The notes: generated from the sequence alone by a model not told the origin. Positions 25,430-38,972 are shown, counted from the first letter of the stretch. The stretch is DNA of 64,000 nucleotides from Anastatus disparis (GCA_017163975.1 JAFFSR010000227.1:8422501-8486500); one strand, 5' to 3'. A program made the numbers and translations.

Positions 25430-26371
25430 AGGATACATCCTCGACGCGCGGCAGTGCGAATAATGGGCACGCGTCTGGCAAGTTACATACTCGGACGTTC
25501 AAGTACTAGATATATATTCACGTCCACGGATATGTATGCGTGCACGTATGTATAAGTAAAAGAACATTGAAAGGCTTATATATGCAGGTGCTGGCTTATG
25601 GTGGGAGTTAATGGATAAGAAAGGTATATACATACAGGCGGCAATGCCACTTCTCTCTTTTATAACATGTGCAAAGAGAAAGAGCGCAAAGAGCGCAAAA
25701 AAAGAGACAAGGAGAAAGAAGGAGAGGACCCCCGGTAATATGTTTAAGGCCCCAAGGAAGTCTATAGTCAATCCTACTATTCAACTATACACGCGAGTCT
25801 GCTATACTACGCTTTATATATACCATCGTATGTTATACGCTCATTCACTCAACTGGACGCCCGCGCTCGTTGCTCGATTTTCTTCTTTTTTTTTTTCTTC
25901 TTCTTCTTTTTCTCTATCCCCCTTCCTTTTTTCTCTCCTTCCTTTTCCTTTTCCTCTTCCCTTGTCTCTCACTGTCTATCTCTCTAATGTGTCCCTTTTA
26001 ATCCATCTTTTCTTATTACCACACTTCTTATTTCCTTTTACTCTCTTCATTATACAGTGAATCATACAGCGTATATACATATCGATTGACTGTAAAGCGC
26101 GTGCTGCGAGTTTTATACGCGCGCAAATTCAAGCACTTGCGATTTTTCGCTCGATCAGGCCTGTTACATGTGCTCGTTGAGCGCTGTGCGCTCTTTATAC
26201 GCTCGTATATATGTACTTTTCAATGAGCCGGGATTTTTTGTGCTTCTCTTCGACGTATTCGTTAACGTGTGCAAAAGAAAGATAAATTTTGCGGTTTTTT
26301 AAAAGTTCGTTGCACGGTTTTGCCTTTTTTTGTTTCTTTTATTTTTTTTTTGTTGCGGTGTGGTTGCACGG
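25430..26371 (+). promoter_or_regulatory. GC-richer, pyrimidine-rich island upstream of the signal-peptide exon; candidate promoter and 5' leader
   Basis: This stretch stands out from its AT-rich surroundings. It holds many CG dinucleotides (25440-25500 and 26090-26200), several TATATA motifs, and a nearly pure CT tract at about 25877-26050. It ends at the exon described next. The position suggests the promoter and 5' leader of that transcript. I could not choose a transcription start, because initiator-like sites are too many. Confidence 0.4.
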
Positions 26372-26422
26372 ATGAACTCAAGTGTTAAGCGTGACAAGAG
26401 GAAGAAGGTGTTATTAAGCTAG
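26372..26422 (+). promoter_or_regulatory. Short upstream open reading frame
   Basis: A 16-codon frame (MNSSVKRDKRKKVLLS, then TAG) ends 7 bp before the main ATG at 26430 and is in another frame. If the transcript includes this sequence, the frame could lower initiation at the main start. Its use is inferred only. Confidence 0.35.
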
Positions 26423-26429
26423 TGACGAG

Positions 26430-26520
26430 ATGTTGTCTTTCTTTGGAGTCTGCATGGCGATATTGCTCGTGTTCTCGAGCTTTATTGTAGTGGAGGGAAA
26501 ACCTCAGCAAACTAAACCAG
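26430..26520 (+). CDS. First coding exon of an unidentified secreted or membrane protein (signal peptide)
   Basis: The exon starts at the first ATG after an in-frame TAA (26415-26417) and encodes 30 residues plus one base. Residues 1-23 make a typical eukaryotic signal peptide: a short N-region (MLSFFGVCM), a hydrophobic core (AILLVFSSFIVV) and small residues at a likely cleavage site near VEG. The mature part begins KPQQTKP. The exon ends in a phase-1 junction followed by a consensus donor, GTAAGT at 26521-26526. Phase-1 exits after a signal peptide are common in modular extracellular proteins such as immunoglobulin-superfamily members, so that class is possible, but nothing identifies the gene. 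No second exon was found in the remaining 37 kb, which suggests a very long first intron. A chance frame with a chance donor is the alternative. Confidence 0.6.
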
Positions 26521-26526
26521 GTAAGT
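26521..26526 (+). other. 5' splice donor GTAAGT
   Basis: A full consensus donor directly follows the signal-peptide frame and would leave the reading frame in phase 1. Confidence 0.6.
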
Positions 26527-29500
26527 ACACTTCGAGAGCCAAATTCACTTTAAAATTATATAATCTAGTTTTTAAAGAATAATTTAATCATTGAATTGAT
26601 TTAATTATTCTTTATTAAATTACAATAAAACATTGTTTCGTCTATTTTATATCAGTGAACTTTTAATCGTATGTTCTTAATTAACTTAATTGTTAATTTT
26701 ATTGAAAAATAATTAGTTCAAAGTTATTAAAATTGGGAAATTTTCTGATATTTTTTATTGCTTTTTACTTTAATTTATATATTAAATAATAACTGCATAA
26801 AAATAAATGATCGAAGTTCATTATATAAAAATTACATCCCGAATATAAATTCTGAAAATCAATACTTTTTCTCTTCCATTATCAAATCATAATACAATGA
26901 ATGTTTGAAATATAATAAACTAAAAGTTCATATTCAATATTCGTAATAGTACTTCGGTCATATGAAATATAAATATCAAAGGTAAGTTAAAATGATTACA
27001 AGGATGGAATCGATACATTTGAACTAAATAAAAGTAGATACAATTATCTACTAGTAATATAATATTGTTTATTGCATAAAAATTAAAAAAAGATTAATGT
27101 GTCTGTGTGTTAAAATATATACAGAATGAATATATTGATATTGATATTGAACTGACAGAGAGTTGTTAACGCGATCTCAGTATCTGTTTTGACGAAGGTT
27201 CATTGTCATTGTTTTCATAGCATTATATCAGAGGCGCGTAATATTTAGAAAGTAATAGATAATCTATAGATATATGTTAATTAGGTGTAGTAAAAATATG
27301 TATGTTTGCTAAAATAAAGATTACAGCTACAAGTGATAAAATATCATGAATAGGCTTATACACTATACATTACCGATAACTTAATTAAATAAACATTTTT
27401 TTATCTAATTTTCAATCAATGCATTTCAATGGTTTTTTTTTTGTTATTTCAGGATTCACTATTTTACTTGTTTGTGAGATTTTATTTCAAAATTTAAGGA
27501 AATTAAATTTTTTTAAAATTATAAAACATAATTAGGTAGAAATAATTATAACACTTTGATTTCATATATCGGAAGCTTTTTTTGTTTTACATGCATTTGA
27601 TTAATACAAATTTTAAACATAATTACAATTATAATATAATTGTACGAATTATAAGTATCAGAGTACCATTAAACACTACTTAATTATTTGTAATTAGCGA
27701 ATAACATTGAAATCCAACATAAAATCATTAGCCTCATGCAAGCGTATACTATAAAAACACTCGAAACATTATTTGCGAATTATCATCATTAACTTGTAAC
27801 AAACTTAAAAAAAAAAAAGAAGTAGATACAAAAATTAGTATCATAAAATCGAAGGTCGTACCGGAGGCGTAAAGAGAAAGACACAATATAAGTGTTCGAA
27901 TGTCTGGTTTGCGCTATACTGTCCAACAGCTTGTCAATTAGTGAGACAATCCACTTTATGTCGACGGCAATCCATCAACCATAAACGTGCTCACGCTTAC
28001 GCGATACTTTTATCTCTCTCTCTTTCTCATCTTTATCTTATACTGTTTATGCTTTTTTTTCTTTCTTTCTTTTTTTACTTTTGCTTATTCGACTTCCATG
28101 ATGTCTTTTAATTTAATTTAAGTGCGCGTATAGTGTAGATGTGGAAAAAGATTAGTATCGAATGAATGAAATTTTTCTGGTTAATGATGATATACTGACA
28201 ATCGGCTTAATTCATTGATCCTATTAACCTGAAATTCATTAGATTTGCCGTTGTTTAGGAAAGCTTATTATTTCAGTTGCACTATTAAATTCGTACGTGA
28301 TTTAAGAATTTTGTAAGGCCGCTAAGTATCACTTAGAATTTATGATCATAATTGTGATAGTTACTTGCTAATATTTTTTCAAAACAGCGAACCAATTGTA
28401 TTACAGAATGGTTCATATCACTGATTTCATAAAAAATCACCTTTTCATCGATCACTCGTAAATTTCAATACAAAACAAAATTTATTTTAAACTCATTTCC
28501 TCGTTACTAGAGATTTAATAAAAACCAAATGAAAAAAAGTAAAATTTCATTTGTAAAAAAATACGTACATCGTAAAAAAAAGGTATACAAATACGCATTT
28601 TAATTCTAACGTTTTAATAATACCCTGGCTCTATGCTTTAATCGCATCCCAAGTACAAAGGGTTCCAGCACGCAATGTAATTACGCAAAAATTAATAAAA
28701 AATTACAGGGATTTTACATTTCCTGAAAACATCAACAAAATTCTTCTCGTTCACAGATATTTTTTTGTAATTTTTTTTATTACGTATTAACCATTATATT
28801 GTTCAAATACAAACATTTAAAAATGAAATAATCGACAAATTTATCAGTACAAAACGACACCATTGAAAAATTTCGATTAAGACATAAAACAAGTTTTTAG
28901 TAACGCAAAAACATTTATTGCGCAGTTAAAAATCATTTCCTAAAGATATTCATGTGCAACTTAAGCGTAACGTACATCCAGCATTAAATTTTCATCCTCG
29001 CTTGAAATACGATTACTAATTTATTTTCTAAAGTCTCTCGATAGTGCCTTTTTGCGCAGCAGTTACAATATATATATCGATCTGCTTAGCAATATCCTTA
29101 TTGCTTTTTCAGCAAGACAATTCAATATATATTTGATCTCCATGACTTCCTGCACGCTTTTTATGTGCAGTAATTTTCTAAAGATGTACCTTCCCCTCTC
29201 TCTACGTCCTCCACGTCTTGAAACTGCTTATATAACTGATATATTATAACAAGTGCAGCTGAAGTTAATGCACTGTAAAAAAGAAAATGCATATTATACT
29301 TTATGGATTAAATAAAAGTTTGAGTGGAAAAATTTGATGTAAAGATTCCGAGTCTTTATCTTTATAACATATACTGTTATAACATTTTTCTAAATAATAA
29401 AAAGAGAAAATTTTTACTTTTATGACATTCTCATGTAATGTCGTTTAAATGAAGAAAATTTTAAAGTTAAATAGATTAGATTATTTTGAGAAAATTCAAT

Positions 29501-30688
29501 TTCATTGATTGAATATCTAGTAGGTCAAGCATCAATCTTGGAGCCATAATATACAAGCTTATATCATCTTCTCTACGAGGACGCTTTATTTCTCTATTTC
29601 TTCATATGTCCTATCTAGCACACGTGCCGGTGTCTTTTGCTATATCCTCGTACCGTTCAGCTACATTTTTCTACTTTCATCCGTTCCTTTTTTTTAAACT
29701 TATTTTTCTTTTTTTTTTCCTTCGTCGTCGTTCTCTTCTCATCTACGTCTCGCCAATGTCGCGCGCGATAAGAAAAAGTACTGATACGGAATATTTCGAG
29801 TAAAAGAAAGAAAAAAAAAATAAAAAGATAAAAACACCAGGGCGTATTGTATTTTCAGGAGTACACTTGGAAAAGTGGTTATGCATATCTTTGCGTATAA
29901 GGAATAAAAGAAAGAAGAAAAAAAAGAAGAGCTTGTCGGAGATAAGAGATGAACGAAAAGGAAAGAAAAAAAAAGTTGGTCTTGACACTTTTTTTAGTAG
30001 AGATTGATGGAGATATGTACATTTCAATTTTTCGACTTCTATAATACTCCTTTTCTCCTTACATATATGTATAAAGTCCCTTGGAAATCTCATCGAGTTT
30101 TAGTACATCACGTTTTATTTCCGACAACGGCACACGTTAGGGACCTTCTGTATATATTTTCTTACTCGCAGATATATATTTTTATTTATTTCATTCTTTC
30201 TTTCTCTTTTTTTTTGCCACACGCGTGAGATTTACGAGGCAGCGTGTCTCTGAAGTCTTCCTCTCTTTCACCTCACTTATACATTATCTTACTCTTTCTC
30301 GGTCGTAAAGGAAAAACTGGAATTTCTTATATATGCTTGTTTGAACTCTTCGGGGGCTTACTTTTATCAAGGTAAACGAGATGTCTTGTTTCCAAAGGCT
30401 GAGGTTCTTGTATTGTTGTGCGCGTGCTTTTTTCTTTTCTTTTTTCTTTTACCGACTACATTCGATTTTAAGACATTGCATTGCTAACAATTTTGATTTT
30501 ATTTTTGATGGTTCAGGTTTGGCTTTCTTTTTTCTTTTTCAAAGGAAACATATTCTTTATTTAAAGATAGGTGGTTCTTTTTAATGAGAGCAATTATTTT
30601 TTACAATAGGTTAGTTAATATTAATTTATTTTATAACAATGTCACTGTGATTCGAATATTAAAATAAAATGAGAACCTGATGATGATA
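26527..30688. other. Inferred intron, first part; AT-rich with pyrimidine-rich islands
   Basis: No exon was recognised. GC-richer islands lie at about 27840-28120, 28980-29260 and 29540-30600. The last has long T-rich runs that produce several poly-Phe frames on both strands, none of which I accept as coding. Confidence 0.45.
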
Positions 30689-30776
30689 TTTTTTTTTTTA
30701 ATTTTATTCAACGTCGCTGTATTTATTCTATAATTTCGATGCTAATTAGCGACGGAGGTCTTAAGTGTGTTTGTGA
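30689..30776 (-). mobile_element. tRNA-derived SINE, copy 5 (5'-truncated, tail only)
   Basis: Only the 3' tail is present. On the minus strand it starts at TCACAAACACACTTAAGACC and runs through CTCCGTCGCTAATTAGCATC to CGACGTTGAATAAAATT. The tRNA head and about half of the tail are missing, as expected from incomplete reverse transcription. Confidence 0.9.
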
Positions 30777-31266
30777 AAAATAAATTTTAAGAAAACTTAT
30801 TTCTAAAACATACTCTGAACATAAAAATTGCATTTTATCATTTACAGAAAACTTATTGATAAAAAAATGCTTTAGACATGAAAATTGAATTTTATCATAA
30901 AATACCAAAGAAACTTGGACATTTTATTATAGATATACTGTTACACTTTATAAGTTTTTATAAAACTTTACAGAAATTTTTCATTCCCAACTTTTTTTCG
31001 TTTTTAAAAAAAATAATAACATTAAACAAGATAAAGTACTCAGTTATTTCATTTATTTTACCATGAATTTACAATTCAAAACTCACGCAACGCGTACGCT
31101 TTATTTTTTTTTTATACCTCACGAGCTTAAAAAAAATTGTGTCACCAAACTAAAAAAAAAGTAACGCACAAATGCGAAATGAAAAAAAAAAAAAATAACG
31201 TCGAAAAAAAAAGTTACACAACAGTATTCTCACGTACATATTTCCATATATCTAAATACACATGTG

Positions 31267-31270
<4 letters not shown>
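30777..31270. other. AT-rich non-coding stretch
   Basis: No feature beyond poly-A and poly-T runs was seen between the SINE fragment and the (TA)n arrays. Confidence 0.5.

Positions 31271-31326
<56 letters not shown>
31271..31326. repeat. (TA)28 microsatellite
   Basis: Uninterrupted alternating TA. A second, longer array begins 96 bp further on. Confidence 0.97.
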
Positions 31327-31330
<4 letters not shown>

Positions 31331-31418
31331 GTATCGGATTCTCGCTTCCGTTTTCGCTTTAACGCGCTAAAATTCATGAAATAACTCTCGCGTGAGATTG
31401 CGTGCGCCCATGAGTATG

Positions 31419-31422
<4 letters not shown>

Positions 31423-31489
<67 letters not shown>
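31423..31489. repeat. (TA)33 microsatellite
   Basis: Uninterrupted alternating TA, second of a pair. The 96 bp between the arrays is GC-richer and not repetitive. Confidence 0.97.
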
Positions 31490-31493
<4 letters not shown>

Positions 31494-31746
31494 ACGTAAA
31501 GATCTATAAGTTTGTATATAGGAACGTCTGAGTAAAATACCGAAAAGGACTATATACGAAAATGCGCGCATCCGCAACGGTAAACTGTCTGAAACGACGA
31601 ATTTACAACTTACCATACGATTTTGCCGCTTTAAGCGTATTCCAAACAGCCGAACGAAGAAAGTTTCTATGCTCGTTCTATATATCGATATAAAGAGATA
31701 TTCGTATATGGTTTTTACATGCGGAAGAAGTAAACTTTCAAACTAC

Positions 31747-32015
31747 AAAGAAAGATAAAGAAACGGCGAGATTAAAAGAATAAATGAGATAAAGATAGAA
31801 TAAGAGACAGAAAAAACAAAGAGATAAAGTAGAGAAAGAAATAATATTAAAACGAAGAAGAGTAAAAAAAAAGAGAAAAGAAAACTAAAGAAATGAAGAA
31901 AAAACCAGTAGCGTAAGATAGTCTTTTTAAAGGAAGAAGAGAAAAAAAAGAGAATAAAAAATAAGAAAAATAAAAGCGGAAGAAAAGTGTAAGGAGAAGG
32001 GAAAAAGGCTAGCGA
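31747..32015 (+). repeat. Long polypurine (GA-rich) tract
   Basis: About 270 bp of plus strand is nearly all A and G, with only scattered T and very few C. It consists of varied AAAGA, GAGA and GAAGA runs rather than an exact tandem unit. It separates the paired (TA)n arrays from a GC-richer island at 32010-32200. Confidence 0.8.
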
Positions 32016-32789
32016 GCGAAACGTGCAACGGCGACTAAAACGCGCCTTGCTCCTCGCTCGCGAATCTTCACCACTTCCGACGTTAATTAACGTGACTCGT
32101 AACAGTGAACAAGGCCTTTGCTTGCACCGCCCAGCTTATACCCAAAGGAATTTAACGCGCCGGGTAAAACCCCCTTTTCCTTTACTATCTGCTTTTCCTT
32201 CTCTCTCTTTTACTATCCTATTCTCTCTGTCTGTCTCTTTTTTGTGTCCCAAAGCGCAGCCTCGATATAAATTTCATTTTGTGCAAGCTTATATCGTTTG
32301 TATATACGTATATAGAAAGATTTGGATGTTGGAATCTACAAACAACAATTACTTAATAAGGCTTTATGAACTTAGGCGAATATAGGTTGTGCTTGTTTTC
32401 GTTAATGTCATGTAAATGGAATTTTCTATAAGTTGAGTCTATTTGGATTAAATTGTTTAAAAAAATTTATTTTTCAATATCAATTATTGATTTTTTTAGG
32501 TGAGTTATATTCTGCTTGAAGTGAAAATTTTTTCAATTTTAATTTTACACGATTACTTATTCTATTAGATTGGAATGGCCTTTTAAACAACTTATTCGTA
32601 GTCGTAAAATCTTACGAGACTATAAAGTTTAAGTTTATATCTCCGAGGACAGTTGAGATATTTTTTATAATGTCAAAGCTTTTTTCATTATCCTTATTTT
32701 TATGATCGATGAAAATTTGAACAAAAAAAATATACGATTAACATAGTTTTGTTAATATTAAAGTATGCTTACGGTTTTAGTTATTTTTA
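32016..32789. other. GC-richer island followed by AT-rich sequence
   Basis: The segment 32010-32200 is among the GC-richest non-repetitive stretches in the window. A 120-codon frame starts at 32023, but it runs into a CT-rich repeat and resembles nothing I know, so I do not call it a gene. The rest is AT-rich without features. Confidence 0.4.
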
Positions 32790-32990
32790 TTTTTTTTAAT
32801 TTTATTTAACGTCGATGTATTTATGCTATCATTACGATGCTAATTGACGACGGAGATTTTCAGTGTGTTTGTGAACAAAGCACATGTAACGTACAGTGGT
32901 GCTTGTATAAAACAGCCGAGAGCGGGATTCGAACTCGGATCCTCGAGATTATGAATCCATCGTTCAACCGAGTGAGCCACTGAAGATCTC
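32790..32990 (-). mobile_element. tRNA-derived SINE, copy 6 (minus strand, full length)
   Basis: On the minus strand it starts GAGATCTTCAGTGGCTCAC, with the B box GAGTTCGAATCC and the complete tail ending GACGTTAAATAAAATT. The anticodon-loop position reads TTCATAA. The flanks AATTATTTTTCTATTT and GTTATTTTTATTTTT may be a diverged target-site duplication. Confidence 0.94.
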
Positions 32991-35900
32991 ATAATTATTT
33001 TTCTATTTAACTTATTTTTCAGGCAACTTATTTTTATATTTGGAAAATTATTTTTGAATATTTTTTGTCTAATGTTTCTTTATATAAATATTTTTTCATT
33101 CAATGATACAATATATATTAAGCACTTTTTCTGATTTTTACTAAATTCTAGAATTGATAAGCATATAGTGAAAAAATTACATTATTCATGTATTTCAAAT
33201 ACTGTTTCTACAATATTAGTATCACAAAAAAATCCATTTTTCTTCCAGCATAACAAAGTAAATTATTATCGATTTTCATATTACATTGGAATATTGAATG
33301 TAATACAGCGTCAAGCTATATATATGCTTTAGAATTTATTACTGGTCTTATCTAATTTTGCGAAATACAGTATTGATTGACTATGCGTGTAACATACATT
33401 GTACAATTCATTACGGTAAAGTGCTTATATCCAATGAATTTTTAAACTTTTCGAATAATTCTAATGGAAATTTGACTATTTATGTTAACTGGATTATTTT
33501 AAACATTTACTTGGATGATTAATTTCAATATTTTATAAAAATATCTTTAATGTATATTAGCAAAATATAGCGTTGCCTATAAATGAAATGTAAAATTTAT
33601 GAGCAATATACATGCAAATTCCAATTAACGAGGTATTTTTCGTTATCTTTTTTTTTAGTTTTTTTAAATATTTGAAAAAACAATATTATTTTTTACGAAG
33701 GAAATAAAATTTTATGTAATGAAAAAATAACATACTACAATAAAATATTACATGTACAATAAAACGATATTATATACTTAAATGCAGAAACAATTGGAAA
33801 GTGTATTATTAAAAATTCCTACATAAATCAAAGACATCGAATGTGATTCATAGCATTGTGTAACATCATAACGTCGTGATATAATTTAATTAAAAAATTT
33901 CATACATCGCACCGAAAGCACTCTAATTTGTAATTTACATTCGCGCGTGATTACTTTTTTTTTTTCCTCTCTAGAACGGTAATTTATCTAGGTTATATAT
34001 TTGCCTTTTTTTAAACTGCAGAATTTCACGCACTAACGTATTCTCCAATTTCGGCTCGACAAGACCAAAACATTATTACGGCTAGAATGTGGGTAAAAAT
34101 TCATGGAAATATTATGATTTTTTTTCTCTCGTGATGTGAAAAAAAAACGCACATCGCTTTAGGGGTCTATTTGTATGTTAGTTTCATTTTGGTTAAGAGA
34201 TTTTGGTTCGTGTCGAAAGTCGAAAATTGGATGCATATCGTTAGTAGATTAAATTTTCACTTTATATTTCGTAAATTCAGATTTATATAAAATTTTTGTA
34301 TAGTTTGATGAACAGATTTTGCAATAATAAAAAAAAATTTTTAAATTGTTTCCATAAAAAAAAATTTTGTAATAAAATTTTTACTAAATTGATAAAATTA
34401 ATATGTTAAAGAATAAATTTAGATAGAGAATAAAACTTCATTCAATTTATATGTTGAAGATCATCTAAATGATTGTAATCTTTATTTATTTAAATTTCAA
34501 TGAAAAGTAAAAAAAGTATCAAAATAATTTCATTTAATTGATTTATTCATACCAAATTTTAAACGCTACATAATTTCTTGTTATGATTAAAAATTTATAA
34601 TAATTAATATTATTTTACTATGAAATAGCGGTCATTATCATACGCACTTTAAAGACACTGTCAACGTAATAGCACATTTCAAGAAATTATAAGATACAGT
34701 TACATTCACGGAAATCTTCAAAAGAATACTTTTGTCCACGACTCGTGCATAGTTAAAACCAATCTTACTAGTGCGCCCTGCAACGAGACTATTGTAATTG
34801 TTTGTACCTAGAATACGCATAATAATATCTCGTTGAGTTCAGCGCAAGAATAGGGAAGAAAGAAAGAATGAAAAAAGAGAAAAGCGAGTACGAATTATCC
34901 GCAACCAAGTTTCTAAGCTTAGTGTCGCGAATGAGTTTCTTGCGAAGCTTTCGTGCACCAACTCGAATACCATCATGAGCGTATAGTCTCGACTTAAACT
35001 AACGTCGTCGGTTTTCTATGTACGCATGCTGTAGATCCCTTTTTTCTCTCTTATTTTTAATCTTTTCTTTTGAACATTGTTTTTTTCTTCTTTTATTTCT
35101 ATGCGATCGTGGCATAATGAAAAAAATGAGAAAACTTACTTGCAACTGAGAATTCGAAGTAAATAATTTGAATTTGTTAATGTGGATTATTGGATTATTT
35201 AAACTTATAATTGATTATTTAAAAATTTATTTAATTAGTGAATTGCATGAACAACTTATATTTTATAACTGGTGATAAAAAATTAAAAAATTCTTAAATA
35301 CAAACTTTGAAATATAGAAATTATAAGTTTATTACAATTATAGATTTTTCAATTAATAAAACAATTTAAACTTTACAGAAATGAAAATAACTTAATTTAA
35401 CTTGAAACAAAAAAAGAACATTAAAACACGAAACACCGCAAGAACATTAAAGCCATTGAACAAACCATAATTAACATAAAACGTAGATATTTAAGATATC
35501 GCATTTCTGTTGAGCTGTCTCTCTTGAACAAATATTAATTCAAGATACAAGTAATGTGTTGAGATTCGCGCATTCTACAAGGCAAATGAATGAAGAAGAA
35601 GAAGAAAAAAAAGAAAGGAACAAGGAGATATATTAAGTATACAAACAAGATCTACAGCGTGAACCAGTTCGGTTTTATATGAATCGTTATGTGCATTAGT
35701 AAGCAGAACAGGCAAATGTTATATACGTACATAGCATATTAGTGTTTATTCCGTTCCTTTATTTTTTCCTTTTCTTTCGAGAGAATCGAGAGAGAGACCG
35801 ACGGTCTACTAAGACCGTTTATCCCGTATATCCTGTGCCACGGAGTTTTGTTTCTTTTAGCTTATTTTTTTTTTTTTCTTTCTTTTTGCTTTTGCGATAC

Positions 35901-36340
35901 ATATTTATGAGGTAAGGATATGGCTTTATTTTTTGGCTTTTTTAACATAAGTATATGAACAACTTTGGGCGTGGGATAATTCAATCGATGCTCCTTTTTT
36001 TTTTAATGTCTTTTATTTTTTTAAGCTTTGGGGTAGAAATGTAAGTAATGATTGATTAATCGGGGAATGGTTGATTTATAAGATTACATTTTGTTGGAGC
36101 AAAGATAATAATTTATTTGAAATTTTTTGCTAATAATAGAATTGAGAATTGAGTTTTTTATATTTATGTATTGTTGATTCGGACAAAAAAATTTATTTTA
36201 GGAATAACGTTTTATTATAACAAACAAATATAACAATATTTTCATCTTCCTTAAATCTAAATTATAAAATCTCTAATTCCTTTTTTAATTAAAAAAGTAG
36301 GCATTAACAGTATAATTAATAACGTTATATTATTTTTTTA
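32991..36340. other. Inferred intron; no gene recognised
   Basis: AT-rich DNA has GC-richer islands at about 33900-34260, 34620-35140 and 35480-35940. The last has GAGA-rich motifs near 35785. No exon, RNA gene or inverted-repeat element was recognised. Confidence 0.45.
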
Positions 36341-36519
36341 ATTATTTTTTTAACGTCACTTTAGGTGCTAATTAGCGACGGAGAAATTCAGTGTGCTTGT
36401 AAAACAAAGCACATGTAAAGAACAGTGGTGTTTGTATAAATCAGCCGCGAGCGGGATTCGAACTCGGAACCTCGAGATTACGAATCCATCGCTTCACCGA
36501 CTGAGCCACTGAAGATCTC
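36341..36519 (-). mobile_element. tRNA-derived SINE, copy 7 (minus strand, internal tail deletion)
   Basis: On the minus strand the head is intact (GAGATCTTCAGTGGCTCAG, B box GAGTTCGAATCC). The tail lacks about 20 bases between GCTAATTAGCACC and GTGACGTTAAA, where the other copies carry the stretch ending GCATAAATACAGC. The anticodon-loop position reads TTCGTAA. Confidence 0.92.
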
Positions 36520-38950
36520 GATGATATTAATTTATATTTTAACAACATTGTTTGATAATTCTATAAGATAACTAGTTTTAAAGTATTTATTTTTAATTAT
36601 TATGTTCAGTATTAACAAAAAGTTAATTCTTTTAAAATAGTAATACTTACGCATACATATATGCATATTTCGATCCAGAATTTTTAGAAATATAGTTTTT
36701 TTATGTTATTAAAAAAATTTTTTTTCGCTGTTACAAAGTTCCCTCTGTTTGGAAACTAAAATACAAATATAAAGCAAAGTCGCATTCATTAAAAATAATT
36801 ATAAAAGCAGTCAATTAGAATTTTTCATCATAAAACTAACAAGAATATTATCACCTACACGCTCATCGTTTATAATAATCAAAAATACTTACGCGTATGT
36901 GCGCTTGTGTGTCCCTTAGTACTCGTATGTCCCATATGTTAATTAAGTACTATAATACCTTTTACAACACATCTGTAGCGGTCAGTTTTCAGCGTAGTTA
37001 ATTTCTTGTCTCTCTTGTTCTTATTATAATGACAACCGTTCTTACATTCACTTGTGCACTTTGTCTTCTGTATTCCACACCTTTAATTCCCCCTATTTTC
37101 TTTTCGTAAAATTCAATCTCGACGATTTTAGTTGCCGAGCTTTTTTTCTCTCGGATTATATGTGCGTTATTAGCTTCGTTATCGTTAATTGTGTTTCATG
37201 TTACTGCGCTCCAGTGTAAAATAAAGCAAATCGTATATAAAAAAGCTCTCACTGACATTTTAGAAAGAATGGTACAGTTTGGATTTCGGAAATGCTTTGT
37301 TCGGAGAATTCTTTGAATGTACACTGTAACTTTTCGAATTTTGTTTGATCGTTTCTTTTGCTTTAAAAATTGTTTGAAATGAAGAATTGTTGCCGACCTT
37401 ATAGAAATTAATGAAGTATAGAACAATCGAACCATTCGTTAAATTTTTAAATTTATTAAACTCTAGAAAAACAATAAATTAAAAAACAAAGATATTCGTA
37501 AAAATCTTTTTACAGAAAAGCTATGAATGAAAATCTGTACAAATTTATGTGAAAATTCGGAAATCCATGTAAAATTTTCTAATAAAATTGCCTGCATGCA
37601 TTTTATCCGTCTGAGAAATATTTGTTTCATTGCATATCTACTATTGATAATTAAAATTTCATAATTGTACAAAATTAACGATTCTTGACATTTGTAAAAG
37701 CACAATATAAATTTGATGAACGAGCACAATGCGCTATAGAAATACAAAGAATATAAATATTTAATTTAATTTTCTCCGCAGCTTTAATGAAAATGTCGAT
37801 TATTAAGAAACAAAATCACGTATTCGCGTTAACAATATACACGAATTTGATTAATTTATAATTATTAAATGTGCTATAACAATGCACTTACCACCCGCGA
37901 ATACTAAATGCACACATAATGCATATTTCAGAGACGCGAAAATGTTTGTAATTAAAAACAACTTTTTGATTTAATATCAACAATTTAAAATGAATTTTAA
38001 TTGGTTGAAAACTGATACTACAATTATTATTAATTGTTATTACATCAAAATTTATATAATTATTTAATAACTTAAACTCGTAATTTAATGTAATTGAATG
38101 AACTCTATATTACTGTTACTAAATTCTACTGGAATTCAGCATTTGTGTTAAATCATTCATTATAAAATTAATCTAATCATTCGCTACGACTTTCATTGTA
38201 AAATTAAAAGGTAATAAAAGCCGATAAAAGCGCGTAAAACGGTAAAAATTTACTTGACAGTAATAATATAAGGAATAAAAGCTAATGATTGCGTATTCAT
38301 ATACATATCGTATACCTTGACATATCAACTATTAGAAAAATTTAAATTCAACAAGCGTTAAAAACAGCACTGAAAATTCTAATATAATAGGATTGTGCAC
38401 ACCTCATATAAGCCAATTGTGTATGCTTATACGCGCACGTGTAATTTCCTCTACCTCTCTCTCTTTTTCTCTCTCTCCCTTTTAGTTACAGTATTATATC
38501 GCGTTGTTACACCTCGCAAAATGTAATCATATCGTTACGCCAACTGAGCGCACCGAGCTCGACAAAAATGAAAAAAAAAGGAAAGAAAAAAAAAAATAAT
38601 GTGCAGTACTCGACAACGAGAACAAAAAAAAGAATAAGACCTTTTTATGTATATAACCAAAGTTCAGTCAACTGCAATGTAAACGGTAAAGCATAGAGCG
38701 TTTATAAGCAAGCTGGAAAATTGCCTTAACTGTATACACTTTATACACGTTGGTTATATGTGTGAACATACTTTAACCTAAACGTTCTTTTAGTTTTATT
38801 TCCTTTTCTTCTTTACTTGATCTACCTAAAATGTATTGCTTATATATATAAAGTTAGCTTGGATGTTCTTATAGGTTGAGTGTATATACAGGAGTAAAAG
38901 GGGGTATGTTTTCCAAGCCAAGTAGCTCGGGCGACATATAAAACTTCTTA

Positions 38951-38972
38951 GGGAGGACGGGGGGGGGTAGGG
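38951..38972 (+). other. G-rich motif with G-quadruplex potential
   Basis: GGGAGGACGGGGGGGGG is followed by TAGGG, giving four runs of at least three G on the plus strand. Structure formation is inferred from the pattern. Confidence 0.5.

Noticed and set aside
25611..26060. 149-codon frame upstream of the signal-peptide exon
   Set aside because: Its second half is a CT tract coding Ser/Phe/Leu/Pro, and a minus-strand frame overlaps it. More likely promoter or leader sequence.
31137..31616. Frames with long Ile-Tyr repeats
   Set aside because: They are direct translations of the two (TA)n arrays.
32023..32385. 120-codon frame in a GC-richer island
   Set aside because: No recognisable domain, and it runs into CT-rich sequence. 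Without conservation or transcript evidence it is likely chance.
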